Assembly: GCF_009754915.1 (NCBI RefSeq)
Contig: NZ_WPIK01000009.1
Location: forward strand, 1-64,000
Reading direction: 5' to 3'
Length of the DNA: 64,000 nt
Source of the DNA: Mucilaginibacter arboris
GTDB taxonomy: Bacteria; Bacteroidota; Bacteroidia; Sphingobacteriales; Sphingobacteriaceae
The notes beneath the pieces are model-generated. The model was not told where the DNA came from, did not search any database, and was given only the letters and a program-made list of their open reading frames with translations. Shown here piece by piece: positions 9,511-19,068 of the stretch (position 1 is its first letter; each line of letters begins with the position of its first letter). The position numbers and the translations under genes were made by a program.

Positions 9511-10743
9511 TTAAGAATTATTAATATATCCAACATCAATTGATTTCTGAAAAACCCTATTTAATATTGTCTGATTGTCCTTTAAGCGCTGATAACAATA
9601 AAGAACAAGAACAGTAGTAATTAAAAAACCATCATTTATTAAACTATCAGATGTGAAACATGTTAACATTATCATCCATAAATAATATTTAAGGTAATAA
9701 TAATTCATTGGAAGCGGTATAAAAAAACTTTTTATAAAAATCATAACATACCCCAAAATAGCGAAAAGTCCAAAGAACACGTAAACCTCAACCAATCCTA
9801 CATCTGATAAATAGTACCCATAATCATCCTCTAGCGATAACATCACCTTTCCATAAATAGAGGTATCATTTGCAAATCCATTACCGAAGATTCTACTAGC
9901 GGTATTAGGAGTAAATTGTGTAAGATAATATTCTGCCGCCCGTATACGAATATAATCTTTACCGGCTGAGGCATCTTCTTTTTGCTGATTAGCTAAACCC
10001 TTACTTAATTCAGTATTAGAATTAAGGAAAGCGTAACCAGCCACAACAAATAAGACAATAGTAGCAATTTTGTAAACCGCCTTTACAGTTCTCAAAAAAT
10101 GTATCAAGTAAAGCAACAGCATAACGGAGATTGCTTGCCTAGTGCTTTGCAGTACAACAATTACAATGCCTAATAAGGCATATAATAGCCATAAATACCT
10201 ATATTTAGAACCACCATTAGTTGCTTTATTTACAGCAATAAAGCACGATAAAAAGAAAACCCCGCCACCAGGGAAATTAATGCGGATTATACCACGATCC
10301 ACTTTAAATTCTTTATAAAAGCCAAAGTAAACTACATTATTGTGAGTAAATTGAAAAAGAAACAGAATGATATAAATTATTCCGTAAAACAGTACTATGT
10401 TTTCTATTGCCTTAATCGTTGTACCTGAATTTAGTAAGTAAAAAAAGACAAACCAAATTAAAAATGGAATTATAGTTGGGCTGTATTTTAATGACTGTCC
10501 CCAGGTGTATTGAGCAAAAAATATAGATATTGATATTGAAAAAGCTATTAGTTGAACTGGTAAAATAAAACCGCCACTTTCCCTAAAAAAATAAGGTAAA
10601 GAGATTATAATAGACAAAAGTATAAAAGCATAAGTAATATTTTTCAGTATGCCTGTTTGAGCAATAGTCGCATCAAAAAACCTTAGAGAAAATATTACCA
10701 AAAGGAAAATGAAAACATCATTTAATTTTATTTTACTATTCAT
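9511..10743 (-). CDS. Polysaccharide (O-antigen-type) polymerase, Wzy-like
   Basis: 410-aa protein made almost entirely of hydrophobic segments, with a larger hydrophilic loop at about residues 245-305 (NTELSKGLANQQKEDASAGKDY ... FGNGFANDTSIYGKV). This is the layout of Wzy/O-antigen ligase-like polymerases, which join repeat units at the periplasmic face. The QSTRQA motif before the loop fits the family. Identification rests on topology and on its place between the flippase-side genes and glycosyltransferases, because Wzy proteins diverge strongly. A WaaL-type ligase is the main alternative. Confidence 0.75.
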   Translation of the reverse strand: MNSKIKLNDVFIFLLVIFSLRFFDATIAQTGILKNITYAFILLSIIISLPYFFRESGGFILPVQLIAFSISISIFFAQYTWGQSLKYSPTIIPFLIWFVFFYLLNSGTTIKAIENIVLFYGIIYIILFLFQFTHNNVVYFGFYKEFKVDRGIIRINFPGGGVFFLSCFIAVNKATNGGSKYRYLWLLYALLGIVIVVLQSTRQAISVMLLLYLIHFLRTVKAVYKIATIVLFVVAGYAFLNSNTELSKGLANQQKEDASAGKDYIRIRAAEYYLTQFTPNTASRIFGNGFANDTSIYGKVMLSLEDDYGYYLSDVGLVEVYVFFGLFAILGYVMIFIKSFFIPLPMNYYYLKYYLWMIMLTCFTSDSLINDGFLITTVLVLYCYQRLKDNQTILNRVFQKSIDVGYINNS

Positions 10744-10762
10744 CCAGGTAACAATAAGTGGC

Positions 10763-11872
10763 TTAATTTTCAGTTTCCATTATCGCTTCTTTTGTAGCTT
10801 CTAAAAAAGCACTTCCCCATTTTTGATCTGGTTCCAAATGATTTCCCTCAGCCCATTCATTCCAAGCATTAATGAATATAAAATTTTCATCCTCACTGAA
10901 AGGAGAGAAGCTTTTTATAGTATTAACAAGCCAAGTTTTATAAGATTTAGGAGAACTATTTAGCATTATAAAAATTCCTGTTTTTCTTCTTGAAGTATTA
11001 TCCCACATTGGAGTAACACAAGGAAATTGTTTGTAATTTGGAAGTGGATAATCACGCATAAAATTTACAAATCTGTTATAATCTATTTTAGTAATTATTG
11101 GCCTCTTAAATACCCTGGTGATTATTCTTGTGAATAGTTTTCGCGGATTTTTCTTTTTAAATATTTCCATTGACTTTGAATCTGGTTGAAAATCTACTGC
11201 GGCATCAAATCCTTGCTGTAAGTATTCAGCCCCGTTTTTTGAAAAACCTTCCATTCTACATAAATATAATTCCATTCCTTGTTCTGCAGCCTCTTCTCTC
11301 CAAATCTTAATAGTCTTTTGAATATTAGGAAATATATCGGAACGATAAATACAAAATACAGGTTTGCCTTTTACTCGAATATAACGAGAGTCTTTGAATA
11401 CAGAATTGATCAAATACTTTATATGCTCTCTATCGTCTTCTTCAGAATATTTTTGTTCAAGTAAAACTTGTTTTTCTCCACCATCCCATACACGGGTCCA
11501 ATTTTCGTTAGCCCAGCATAACATGAAAGGAAAATCAGGTTTCCCACTTTCTAATATCTCATTGAAAGGTCTTTCTAATATTCTTCTTCCATTAAACCAG
11601 TAATGATAATAACAAAAGCCATAAATTCCGTTTTCTTTTGCCATTGAAGCTTGTTGCTCTTTAACCTCATTGATACGGAGATCATAAAAGCCTAAATCTG
11701 ATGGAAGGTGAGGTTGATAGTGGCCTTTGAATTGGGGCTTTGCCTTAGTTACATTAGTCCACTCAGTAAAACCTTTACCCCACCATTTATCATTTTCGGG
11801 TATTGGATGAAATTGTGGTAAATAAATTGCTATTAATTTAACTTTATTTTTCATAGTAGTCGTTATACACAT
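10763..11872 (-). CDS. WbsX-type glycosyltransferase (GH99-like fold)
   Basis: 369-aa protein of the Glyco_tran_WbsX family. Clear family blocks are KLIAIYLPQFHPIPENDKWW, KGFTEWTNV, HYQPHLPSDLGFYDLR, YGFCYYHYWFNGRR and FMLCWANENWTRVWDG, with FINAWNEWAEGNHLEPD near the C-terminus. WbsX proteins occur in O-antigen and capsule loci and share the GH99-like barrel. Whether they act as transferases or hydrolases is not firmly settled in general. An internal ATG six codons in (position 11854, MKNKVKLIAIYLP) is the more likely start. Confidence 0.85.
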   Translation of the reverse strand: MCITTTMKNKVKLIAIYLPQFHPIPENDKWWGKGFTEWTNVTKAKPQFKGHYQPHLPSDLGFYDLRINEVKEQQASMAKENGIYGFCYYHYWFNGRRILERPFNEILESGKPDFPFMLCWANENWTRVWDGGEKQVLLEQKYSEEDDREHIKYLINSVFKDSRYIRVKGKPVFCIYRSDIFPNIQKTIKIWREEAAEQGMELYLCRMEGFSKNGAEYLQQGFDAAVDFQPDSKSMEIFKKKNPRKLFTRIITRVFKRPIITKIDYNRFVNFMRDYPLPNYKQFPCVTPMWDNTSRRKTGIFIMLNSSPKSYKTWLVNTIKSFSPFSEDENFIFINAWNEWAEGNHLEPDQKWGSAFLEATKEAIMETEN

Positions 11873-12045
11873 CTTTTTAATAAAATATAAAATAATTGTT
11901 ATTTTGAGAATGCTTTTTCAAATAACAAATATCGATATTTCTTAAAGTACAGCTATTCCTGTATACAGGGTATGATAATTAAGTGCTAAACAGAAAAGAA
12001 CAAATTGTTTAATAAAACTTTTTAAAAATTCGCTTAGTTTCAAAT

Positions 12046-13488
12046 TCAGTTTGTATAATTTTTACTAATTCTTATCATTGTAAACATTTTTACTAATTCT
12101 TTATTTTTTAAAAGTAGGAGCTGACATAGAATAAAGTACATTCCCGAAAGAGTAAGTGCCACTAAGCATATAACGATAGGATGAACAAAATATAATTTAC
12201 TTAAAGAGCAAATAATAATATATGGAATTGAATAAAAAGCAATTTTTATTAATTTCCCGAGCGGCACTTTAATTTTAACTTGCCTTTTTACGAAATAAGC
12301 AGCTGAGATCAGAACAAATAATTCTGCTGTTACCATTGTTAAGGCTGATCCAATACTTCCTAATCGTTTAACAAGAAGAATATTCAAAGTTAAACCAACA
12401 CAGGCTCCTATAATAGAATTAATGAGTATAATTTTATCATTTTTTAAAGGTGTTAAAATTTGAAAAACAAGAATTTGTGCTATCCCTACTATAAGTAGTA
12501 AGGGCGTAATTATTCTCATTGGTATTATTGCGCCTTCAAATCCTTTGCCTCCTATAATCATTATAATTTCTGGAGAAAGCATCATTATAATTATAACTAA
12601 TGGAATACAAATAGAATATAGTATATCAAATGATTTTTCGACTAACTGCACCATTTTTTCTATATCTCCATCGGCTACTAATGAACTCATACGAGGTAAC
12701 ATTACTCCTGTAAATGCAGTAAATATCGCTAAGAATAGTCCGTAAAGTTTTGTCGCTGTTGTGTAGTAGCCTACCTCCGCTTTTCCTGAAACAAAACCTA
12801 GATAAGCAATATTAAATGTTAAATACATTGATGTTAAAATAAAGTATAGTCCGTTAGAAAAAAAAGATTTTATATAACGTTTAAATAAAATCCCTCTAAT
12901 GTCCAACTTAACAAACCTTTTTTTATACTGCCAATTTATAACTGCTTCTAAAATTACAGTGCAAACAGAGATTGAATAATAGGTCACATAATTATCTCGA
13001 TTTTGAATAAATATGAAGATGGCTATAACATATAAACATCTAATTACTAAATTTCTAACTGTTATGTAACGAAAATTTTCAATGCCTTTATAAAACCATT
13101 CAATCAAAAATAAGCTAAAGAATATTTTCATCGCACTGATATACATTAACTCTTTATACTGATTCAACTGTGGAACAATGTGTATAGAAATAACAAACAA
13201 TATTAAGACACAAAATGTAGTTGTGGCATTTAAGAAAAATAAATTAGTGAACGTTTTGTTTAATTCTGTTGAGTTGTTTGCATCTTTAGCTATTTCTCTT
13301 GTACCGATTATAGATATGCCCATCATTGAAAACAAAATATAATAATTAATGATGCTATCAACAAAATTACATATCCCAATGTTAGTTACTCCTAATACCC
13401 TAGAAACATAAGGGAAAGTTATCAATGGGAAAACATAATTTGATGCTGTTAATATGCTATTATATAGAAAATTCCTTTTTAAACTCAT
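12046..13488 (-). CDS. Polysaccharide flippase, Wzx-like (MATE/MVF superfamily)
   Basis: 480-aa integral membrane protein with about 12-14 hydrophobic segments. It opens with NFLYNSILTASNYVFPLITFPYVSRVLGVTNIG, the typical start of Wzx/RfbX-type repeat-unit flippases. It should move the undecaprenyl-linked repeat unit from the cytoplasmic to the periplasmic face for the Wzy-like polymerase. It is the first gene after the wza/wzc pair. A 13-bp perfect hairpin lies just upstream of it. Confidence 0.88.
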   Translation of the reverse strand: MSLKRNFLYNSILTASNYVFPLITFPYVSRVLGVTNIGICNFVDSIINYYILFSMMGISIIGTREIAKDANNSTELNKTFTNLFFLNATTTFCVLILFVISIHIVPQLNQYKELMYISAMKIFFSLFLIEWFYKGIENFRYITVRNLVIRCLYVIAIFIFIQNRDNYVTYYSISVCTVILEAVINWQYKKRFVKLDIRGILFKRYIKSFFSNGLYFILTSMYLTFNIAYLGFVSGKAEVGYYTTATKLYGLFLAIFTAFTGVMLPRMSSLVADGDIEKMVQLVEKSFDILYSICIPLVIIIMMLSPEIIMIIGGKGFEGAIIPMRIITPLLLIVGIAQILVFQILTPLKNDKIILINSIIGACVGLTLNILLVKRLGSIGSALTMVTAELFVLISAAYFVKRQVKIKVPLGKLIKIAFYSIPYIIICSLSKLYFVHPIVICLVALTLSGMYFILCQLLLLKNKELVKMFTMIRISKNYTN

Positions 13489-13778
13489 AAACTGTTTATT
13501 AACTCAAATTCTAAACTTTGAAATCAAAGTTTAGAATGCATATATAAATGATCTTACTAAGCAACAGGAATTAAAATGAAACTAACTAAGTGATGTGAAC
13601 TAAAGTAAAACGTTAATCATTTTATTTTTTTGAAGTTATTACTTATGTTAATTATTAAACTAAAATTTAAATAGGCTTTAGTTATGATTTGGTAGAAAAG
13701 CACCACTATTTATGGACTATTATATATTTCAATAACTTTATTTCTATTCTGTTTAAAGTTTAATGGTTGTGAATTTAA
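13489..13778. other. Intergenic region between wzc-like and wzx-like genes
   Basis: 290 nt without a gene. It holds the hairpin listed separately. The rest is AT-rich with no further structure that I can support. It marks the point where base composition changes, AT-rich on the glycosyltransferase side and more balanced on the wza/wzc side. Confidence 0.5.
13507..13536 (-). promoter_or_regulatory. 13-bp perfect hairpin upstream of the flippase gene
   Basis: Arms 13507-13519 and 13524-13536 (ATTCTAAACTTTG / CAAAGTTTAGAAT) are perfectly complementary with a 4-nt loop. On the minus-strand transcript it sits between the wzc-like and wzx-like genes, about 20 nt before the wzx start. It could terminate or attenuate readthrough from the export genes into the synthesis genes, or protect an RNA end. 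The downstream tract is not a clean run of U, so a classic terminator is not certain. Confidence 0.5.
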
Positions 13779-16142
13779 TTAAAATCGATTAAAAAAGTTG
13801 CTGAACATAGAATTGTAAATTTTGCTTTTTTTACCCTGACTATAGTATTTATTATTAAACTTATAACCATAACCATACTTAATCCTTTCAATACCATTAA
13901 AAATCAGGTTCAAATTTGTCAGCTGTTTTTGATCGTTTAATTCCTTGATAAAGTTTAATTCCGATTTCTCCGTGAAACCCTGTCGAACCATATACAAAGT
14001 TTGATCTGTTAAACGGGAAAGAATCATGGCATCCGGAACCAAGTGTACAGGAGGACTATCTATAATAATATCATCATAAATATTCTGCAAACTTAGAATT
14101 AAGTCCTTCAGTTGTTTTCTTTCCAGTAGTTCAGAAGGATTATTGGTGTTTATCCCGCTACCTATCAAATCTAAATTTTGATCTAAACCAGAAGCTTGTA
14201 TAATAGCTGATAAGTCTGCTTTCCCTAAAATATAATCTGTAATGCCGGGACGGTTTCCGAACAAGTTAAAGGTTTTAGTTAACTGAGGCTTGCGTAAATC
14301 CAGTTCCAGAACAATCGTTTTTCTGCCAGAATAAGCAAGTGCAAGTGCAAGATTGCTACTCACAAAACTTTTTCCCTCACTTGGGATACTTGAAGTTAAT
14401 AAAGTAACCCTTCCGCTTTCTTTCTCGCCGTATAAGTAATGCATCTTGGTGCGTAAAGCTCTAAACTGCTCACTAATGGCAGTTGCGCCGCTGTTAATCA
14501 CAATTGGGTTTTTTGAGGCTTCAAAAGGCAGTTCGGCTATCACAGGTACAGTAACCTGGTCTTTTATTTCCTGTAAAGAGGTAATTTTATTGCTCAGGCT
14601 ATTTCTTGCATAAATTAAGCCTGCTGGTAAACCAAGCCCTAAAGCTAAAGCAGCAGCAAAGGCTAACGATTGATTTGATTTAGCCGGAGTGGAATAAGCA
14701 TAGTCAACAATACGGTCATCAGCTATCGTAGAAGCATAACTTACCGCTACTTCTTCCCGTTTCTGCAGGAGATAAGTATATAAATTTTCTTTAATCTCCT
14801 GCTGCCTTTTCATGCTTACATATTCGCGTTCCTGGGTCGGGATACCTTTAATGGAAGACTCAAATTTGGCATTAAAGCCTTGCAGCTTTTGCCGGGAACT
14901 TAATAAAGATGCCCGGATGTTTCTAACACTTTCCCTGATCGCATTGCGGGTAGTTTGGATCTGGTTATTTATAGCTTCAAAATCCGGGTTGGTTTCCGGC
15001 GTCGTAGCCAGCAGTTTGTCGTGTTGCAATTGCAGCTCTGATAACTTGCCAATCATTACAGTTAATGCCGGATCGGTAATGCCTAAAGTAGCCGGGGCCC
15101 TGCCTGTATTTTTGGAAGAATTGATATAATTTTCAATCCCATCAATTACACTTAGTTGTACATTTACCTCATTCAAACGTGTATCATTGGCCTGCATATT
15201 TTCCAGGCTAATCTTCGAATCAGAGCTGATGTCTGTTAAGCCCCTGCTGCTTTTAAAGTCCTCTATTTCTTTTTCTGCCTGCGCTAATTCGCTGCTTAAA
15301 GAACTTAGCCTTTGGTCTATAAAATCTAATGTGCTTTTTGTTTCCCGGTTTTTTTCGGTTTTACCTGAAAGGTTATAATTATAGATTAAGCGGTTTAAAA
15401 TATCTTTTCCCCTTTGCGGTACGGCATCATTAAGGGATAAAGCCAAAGTTGTTGCTAACTTATTGGATAAACTTACGTCAATTGCTTTCTGATACTGTAG
15501 AGCAGTATTATCAGGATCGGTAAGTGTTATGACAATTGTTTCGCCTTGGTATTGAGGAAGTGTTGCTGTTGGTTCCAGTTTCCAGGTACCGAAACTGTTG
15601 GTAAAATGGTCCTTAAAAGAAAGCTCCTTTAGTTTTCCGTTTGATAACTGGAGATAAAATGAATTTTTGTCTTTAATAACAATATTGAATTTCTTATTAT
15701 TAAAATTACCATTTGATTCCAGTAAATTAAATATGATAGGGGTAGATTTATATAAATCTTGCTCCGCTAAAAAGCCTTCTTTTTTTTGATAGGAAACCCA
15801 CAACTTTAAATCCTGCACCACTTGGCCGATAAGTTGTTTCGATTTTAAAACTTCGATTTCGTTTTCTATAATTTTTGCATTGTTTACCAGGTCCAGTTTC
15901 TCCAGCGCTAGCTGTTGGTCCGGTGTTTTCTTTTCGTCTTTAATCTGTAGTGACGCTTTAATTTCATAAACCGGTTTAGCTATTTTCAGGTAAAAGAATA
16001 ACCCAGCCATTGCTATAATTAACCCCAGGATAAAAAGAGGCCAGTGATACAGATACCGGTTGAAGGCACTTTTGATATCAGTAGCCTGAGCTTTTTTTTC
16101 AGGAATGGTAAACGTCGTGAACTGAACAGGTTGTGTACTCAT
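13779..16142 (-). CDS. Wzc-type chain-length regulator and tyrosine kinase
   Basis: 787-aa exopolysaccharide transport protein. The N-terminal half has a Wzz-type membrane segment (about 35-52), a periplasmic region with a GNVR-like coiled coil (about 270-450) and a second membrane segment near 495. The C-terminal BY-kinase domain shows Walker A (SIPSEGKS, about 585-592), Walker A' (LELDLRKPQ, about 612-620) and Walker B (IIIDSPP, about 692-698). A tyrosine-rich tail (YGYGYKFNNKYYSQ) is the expected autophosphorylation site. It lies 5 nt after the Wza-like gene. It would govern polymer length and export. No cognate phosphatase is seen nearby. Confidence 0.93.
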   Translation of the reverse strand: MSTQPVQFTTFTIPEKKAQATDIKSAFNRYLYHWPLFILGLIIAMAGLFFYLKIAKPVYEIKASLQIKDEKKTPDQQLALEKLDLVNNAKIIENEIEVLKSKQLIGQVVQDLKLWVSYQKKEGFLAEQDLYKSTPIIFNLLESNGNFNNKKFNIVIKDKNSFYLQLSNGKLKELSFKDHFTNSFGTWKLEPTATLPQYQGETIVITLTDPDNTALQYQKAIDVSLSNKLATTLALSLNDAVPQRGKDILNRLIYNYNLSGKTEKNRETKSTLDFIDQRLSSLSSELAQAEKEIEDFKSSRGLTDISSDSKISLENMQANDTRLNEVNVQLSVIDGIENYINSSKNTGRAPATLGITDPALTVMIGKLSELQLQHDKLLATTPETNPDFEAINNQIQTTRNAIRESVRNIRASLLSSRQKLQGFNAKFESSIKGIPTQEREYVSMKRQQEIKENLYTYLLQKREEVAVSYASTIADDRIVDYAYSTPAKSNQSLAFAAALALGLGLPAGLIYARNSLSNKITSLQEIKDQVTVPVIAELPFEASKNPIVINSGATAISEQFRALRTKMHYLYGEKESGRVTLLTSSIPSEGKSFVSSNLALALAYSGRKTIVLELDLRKPQLTKTFNLFGNRPGITDYILGKADLSAIIQASGLDQNLDLIGSGINTNNPSELLERKQLKDLILSLQNIYDDIIIDSPPVHLVPDAMILSRLTDQTLYMVRQGFTEKSELNFIKELNDQKQLTNLNLIFNGIERIKYGYGYKFNNKYYSQGKKSKIYNSMFSNFFNRF

Positions 16143-16147
16143 GATAA

Positions 16148-16927
16148 TTACCGGTATAAGTTGGAAAGAACAATGGCAATAATAGAAAGCCCGGAAAGCA
16201 CTAAGGTTGCAGTACGGTAACCACGGTCAACGGTTGCATACTTGGTGCGGTCTGGCTGCACATAAATTTCGTCGTTGTTCTTTAGATAGAAGTAAGGCGA
16301 CTCAAACAGCTTCTTGGAAGTAAGGTCAATCGGGATAAAGTTCCTTTTGCCATCCTGTTCCCTGATCAGCGTTATATTGGTACGCATTGCGGTAATGTTT
16401 AAATCTCCCGCTAAGCTTAATGCTTGTGTAATGGTTGTCCGTTCGTTTGTTAGAGTATAAATGCCAGGTTTCTGGACATCACCAAAAACAGAAACTTTAA
16501 AATTGATGATCCGGATATTAACAACGGGGTCCTTAAAATAGGTAAGGAGCATTTGCTGGAGTTTTTCCCTTAACTCTGAAGTAGTAAGGCCTGCAGCTTT
16601 CAGATTGCCAACGAGAGGCAAATGAATATCGCCTTTTTGATCTACCAGATAACCAGTAATTGGGTTTTCCTGGGATATATCGTAATTGTTGCCATTTACA
16701 CGGTTTAGGTTGTAATTGAATATGTTAGAAGACTCCGGGTTTCTGCTGCTCACATTAACCCCTAAAATATCTGCTGGTTGTATAGTTAGGGGAGAATAAT
16801 TTTGTACCTCCTCTTTAGAAGCTGTTGTATGGTTTAGGTCCTGAAAGTAAGGGATGTTTTTATAAGACCCACAAGAACTAAGCAATATTATTAAAATTAT
16901 ATTAAAAAAAGTAAGTTTTTTATTCAT
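16148..16927 (-). CDS. Wza-type outer-membrane polysaccharide export lipoprotein
   Basis: 259-aa polysaccharide biosynthesis/export protein. A lipoprotein signal ends in LLSSC with C19 as the lipidated cysteine. The Poly_export segment (PLTIQPADILGVNVSSRNPE) and a following SLBB region (VSVFGDVQKPGIYTLTNERTTITQALSLAGDL) are clear. A C-terminal hydrophobic segment (VLSGLSIIAIVLSNLY) is typical of Bacteroidota members. It forms the export channel together with the adjacent Wzc-type protein. It is the first gene of the minus-strand locus, so the promoter should lie in 16,928-17,095. I see only an imperfect -7 box (TATCTTTA) there. Confidence 0.93.
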   Translation of the reverse strand: MNKKLTFFNIILIILLSSCGSYKNIPYFQDLNHTTASKEEVQNYSPLTIQPADILGVNVSSRNPESSNIFNYNLNRVNGNNYDISQENPITGYLVDQKGDIHLPLVGNLKAAGLTTSELREKLQQMLLTYFKDPVVNIRIINFKVSVFGDVQKPGIYTLTNERTTITQALSLAGDLNITAMRTNITLIREQDGKRNFIPIDLTSKKLFESPYFYLKNNDEIYVQPDRTKYATVDRGYRTATLVLSGLSIIAIVLSNLYR

Positions 16928-17325
16928 AAAGTAAAGTGTTCTTTTTTAAGAAGATAGTGTATGATAAAGATATATAATTCTTTTAAAAAAAGAAATTATA
17001 ACAAAAATTTGTGCAAATTTTTGTACTATAATTTTTATGGAAAGATTCTGAGAAAATAATAAAAATTTAATAAAAGGTATTTGGCTAATCGGAGACTAAA
17101 AAAAATCAGGCCTTTAAATTTGTCACTCAAAAGCCTGATCATTAAAGTGGAGAATATCGGAGTCGAACCGATGACCTCTTGCATGCCATGCCTAATCTGA
17201 ACTATATAAACATTTTTTAAATTCTATTAAATATATTATTGTCATTATAAGCTACTTACATAACTTTTTTTAAGTTTGTCTATACAAGAAATGTTGGACT
17301 GACTTTTTTAGCCCGACAAATTAAC
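16928..17325. other. Intergenic region with upstream region of wza and left tRNA-derived repeat
   Basis: The left part is the AT-rich leader of the export genes. The middle (17,095-17,191) is a copy of the tRNA-Ala 3' half plus its terminator, listed separately. From 17,192 to 17,325 the sequence is AT-rich and belongs to the islet carrying the DUF1016 gene. Confidence 0.6.
17095..17191 (-). repeat. Left direct repeat: truncated tRNA-Ala 3' half with its terminator
   Basis: This segment matches 18,432-18,528 at a constant offset of 1,337 bp. Positions 17128-17191 are identical to 18465-18528 over 64 nt, covering the tRNA 3' half from the anticodon region to the 3' end and the first terminator arm. 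The rest has a few substitutions. Identity stops at 17192 inside the anticodon stem. This is the arrangement left when an element inserts into a tRNA gene and restores its 3' end, so it is a candidate distal attachment site. Confidence 0.85.
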
Positions 17326-18357
17326 GTGCTGGTTTATAATTTTAAACTGGGTTTAACCGCTTCAGATCAAAACAATTATTTCCTATTACTCGATAACATT
17401 GGCAATACTATTCAGCATGCAAGAATAGAAGCTATTAAAGCTATCAATACTCATTTAGTAAAGGCTAACTGGGAAATCGGCAGGCACATCGTAGAATATG
17501 AGCAGGACGGGAGTGAGCGGGCCGAATACGGAAGCGATTTACTGTCAATTCTTTCTAAAGATTTGAAGTTGAGATATGGCAAGGGATTTGGCAGGCGAAA
17601 CGTTCTGGATATGCGTAGGTTTTATTTGAGCTATCAGAAATGGCAGGCAGTGCCTGCCAAATTGAGCTGGACACATATAGTTATTTTGCTTGGCGTTTCT
17701 GATGTTACCGCACGTAAGTTTTATGAAATTCAATCTGTAAAAGAAAATTGGGGGACACGTGAACTAGAAAGACAAGTGGATGCTGCGTTATTTGAGCGAC
17801 TTGCATTAATAAGTAGAAATAAGGCCAGCATACTTGAGCTGGCTGAAAAAGGCCATGCAGTAACGAATCCAAAGGATATTACTAAAGATCCTTACATATT
17901 GGACTTTTTACAAATAACCCAGGCCTACAGAATAACTGAAAAACAACTTGAACAAAAGATCATCGAAAACTTGCAATTGTTCCTTTTAGAATTAGGTAAA
18001 GGATTTGCATTTATTGCCAGGCAGTATAAAATCTCATTGCGTAATAATCATTTTTATATTGATCTGGTATTTTACCATCGGATATTAAAATGCTTTGTAC
18101 TTATCGATCTTAAAATAAGAAAAGTACAACATAATGATATTGGACAAATGAACCTTTACCTGAATTATTTTAAAAAAGAAGAAAATGTAGAAGGTGATAA
18201 TGAACCTATAGGAATAATTCTATCAGCAGATAAAGATGAAATATTAGTGGAGTATGCGACAGGTGGAATTACCAATAATATTTTCGTTTCTAAATACCAG
18301 CTTTACCTACCGGATAAAGAAGAATTACAAAGAAAAGTAGCTGAATTGATGAAATAA
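17326..18357 (+). CDS. DUF1016 / YhcG-type PD-(D/E)XK nuclease family protein
   Basis: 343-aa protein with the DUF1016 layout. The N-terminal helical domain (about residues 15-165) contains IQHARIEAIKAINTHLVKANWEIGRHIVEYEQ, YGSDLLSILSKDL and GRRNVLDMRRFYLSY. The C-terminal PDDEXK-like domain contains LLELGKGFAFIARQYKISL, NNHFYIDLVFYHRILKCFVLIDLKI and PIGIILSADKDE. The D of FYIDLVFYH and the following DLK are likely active-site residues. The start is GTG. The family is linked to DNA or RNA cleavage and often to mobile or defence loci, but its role is not settled. It is the sole gene of a 1,337-bp unit bracketed by tRNA-Ala repeats. Confidence 0.85.
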   Translation: MLVYNFKLGLTASDQNNYFLLLDNIGNTIQHARIEAIKAINTHLVKANWEIGRHIVEYEQDGSERAEYGSDLLSILSKDLKLRYGKGFGRRNVLDMRRFYLSYQKWQAVPAKLSWTHIVILLGVSDVTARKFYEIQSVKENWGTRELERQVDAALFERLALISRNKASILELAEKGHAVTNPKDITKDPYILDFLQITQAYRITEKQLEQKIIENLQLFLLELGKGFAFIARQYKISLRNNHFYIDLVFYHRILKCFVLIDLKIRKVQHNDIGQMNLYLNYFKKEENVEGDNEPIGIILSADKDEILVEYATGGITNNIFVSKYQLYLPDKEELQRKVAELMK

Positions 18358-18431
18358 AAAATGAACTTATATGATGCCAGTATCTACAAAATTTGTTCTG
18401 CGGGCGTAAAAACATATTGAGCTAATATTAA

Positions 18432-18558
<127 letters not shown>

Positions 18559-18821
18559 GTTTGGGTTGCAAACTTAATAAAAAGTTTATCGTTCGCAAAT
18601 TTTAATAGGGTAAAAGAAGCATCAGCAGAATTCAATTTCAGGTACAGCACAAACTTTTATCCGGAGTATTACTGTTGAAAATTCTCCCCTAAAAAATCAA
18701 TGCCATACTTCTTTTAAGGAAGGTTTTCTACATCATTCTACTAAATAACTGGTTTTGCCGCAAGAAAATTTATAGGACCGGATTTTGTAAAAGGGTATAA
18801 ATCCAATTATAAATCTCGAGT
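18559..18821. other. Intergenic region with two motif copies in opposite orientation
   Basis: No gene is seen. It holds the first two copies of the dispersed 12-mer of this window, forward at 18611-18622 and reverse at 18705-18716. Nothing else stands out. Confidence 0.55.
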
Positions 18822-18998
18822 ATGAGCACAGCTATTAACAACAATCCAATTAATGAGGATACAGCAGTCCCTGTTCATCCTTACATCGTACCTGAAGTTA
18901 AATATTGCACCAATTGTAAAATTGAGCTGACGGTTAGTAACGATGTCCGCCATACCAGTTTCGGTTTATGCTTGTGTGAAGATTGCCTTTATATGTAG
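18822..18998 (+). CDS. Small protein with two CxxC motifs (zinc-ribbon-like)
   Basis: This 58-aa ORF starts at an ATG and ends with TAG just before the nuclease gene. The second half carries YCTNCK and CLCEDC, two CxxC pairs spaced as in a small zinc ribbon. The N-terminal half is polar and probably disordered. I do not recognise a named family. Coding potential is supported by the cysteine spacing and by in-frame use through both halves. A nucleic-acid-binding or metal-binding role is only a guess. Confidence 0.6.
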   Translation: MSTAINNNPINEDTAVPVHPYIVPEVKYCTNCKIELTVSNDVRHTSFGLCLCEDCLYM

Positions 18999-19068
18999 CA
19001 ATTTCTGATAAATTTTCTGCTGTTGATAAAATTTTTAGCAGTAATTTTAGCCGAAATTTTACCAGCAG

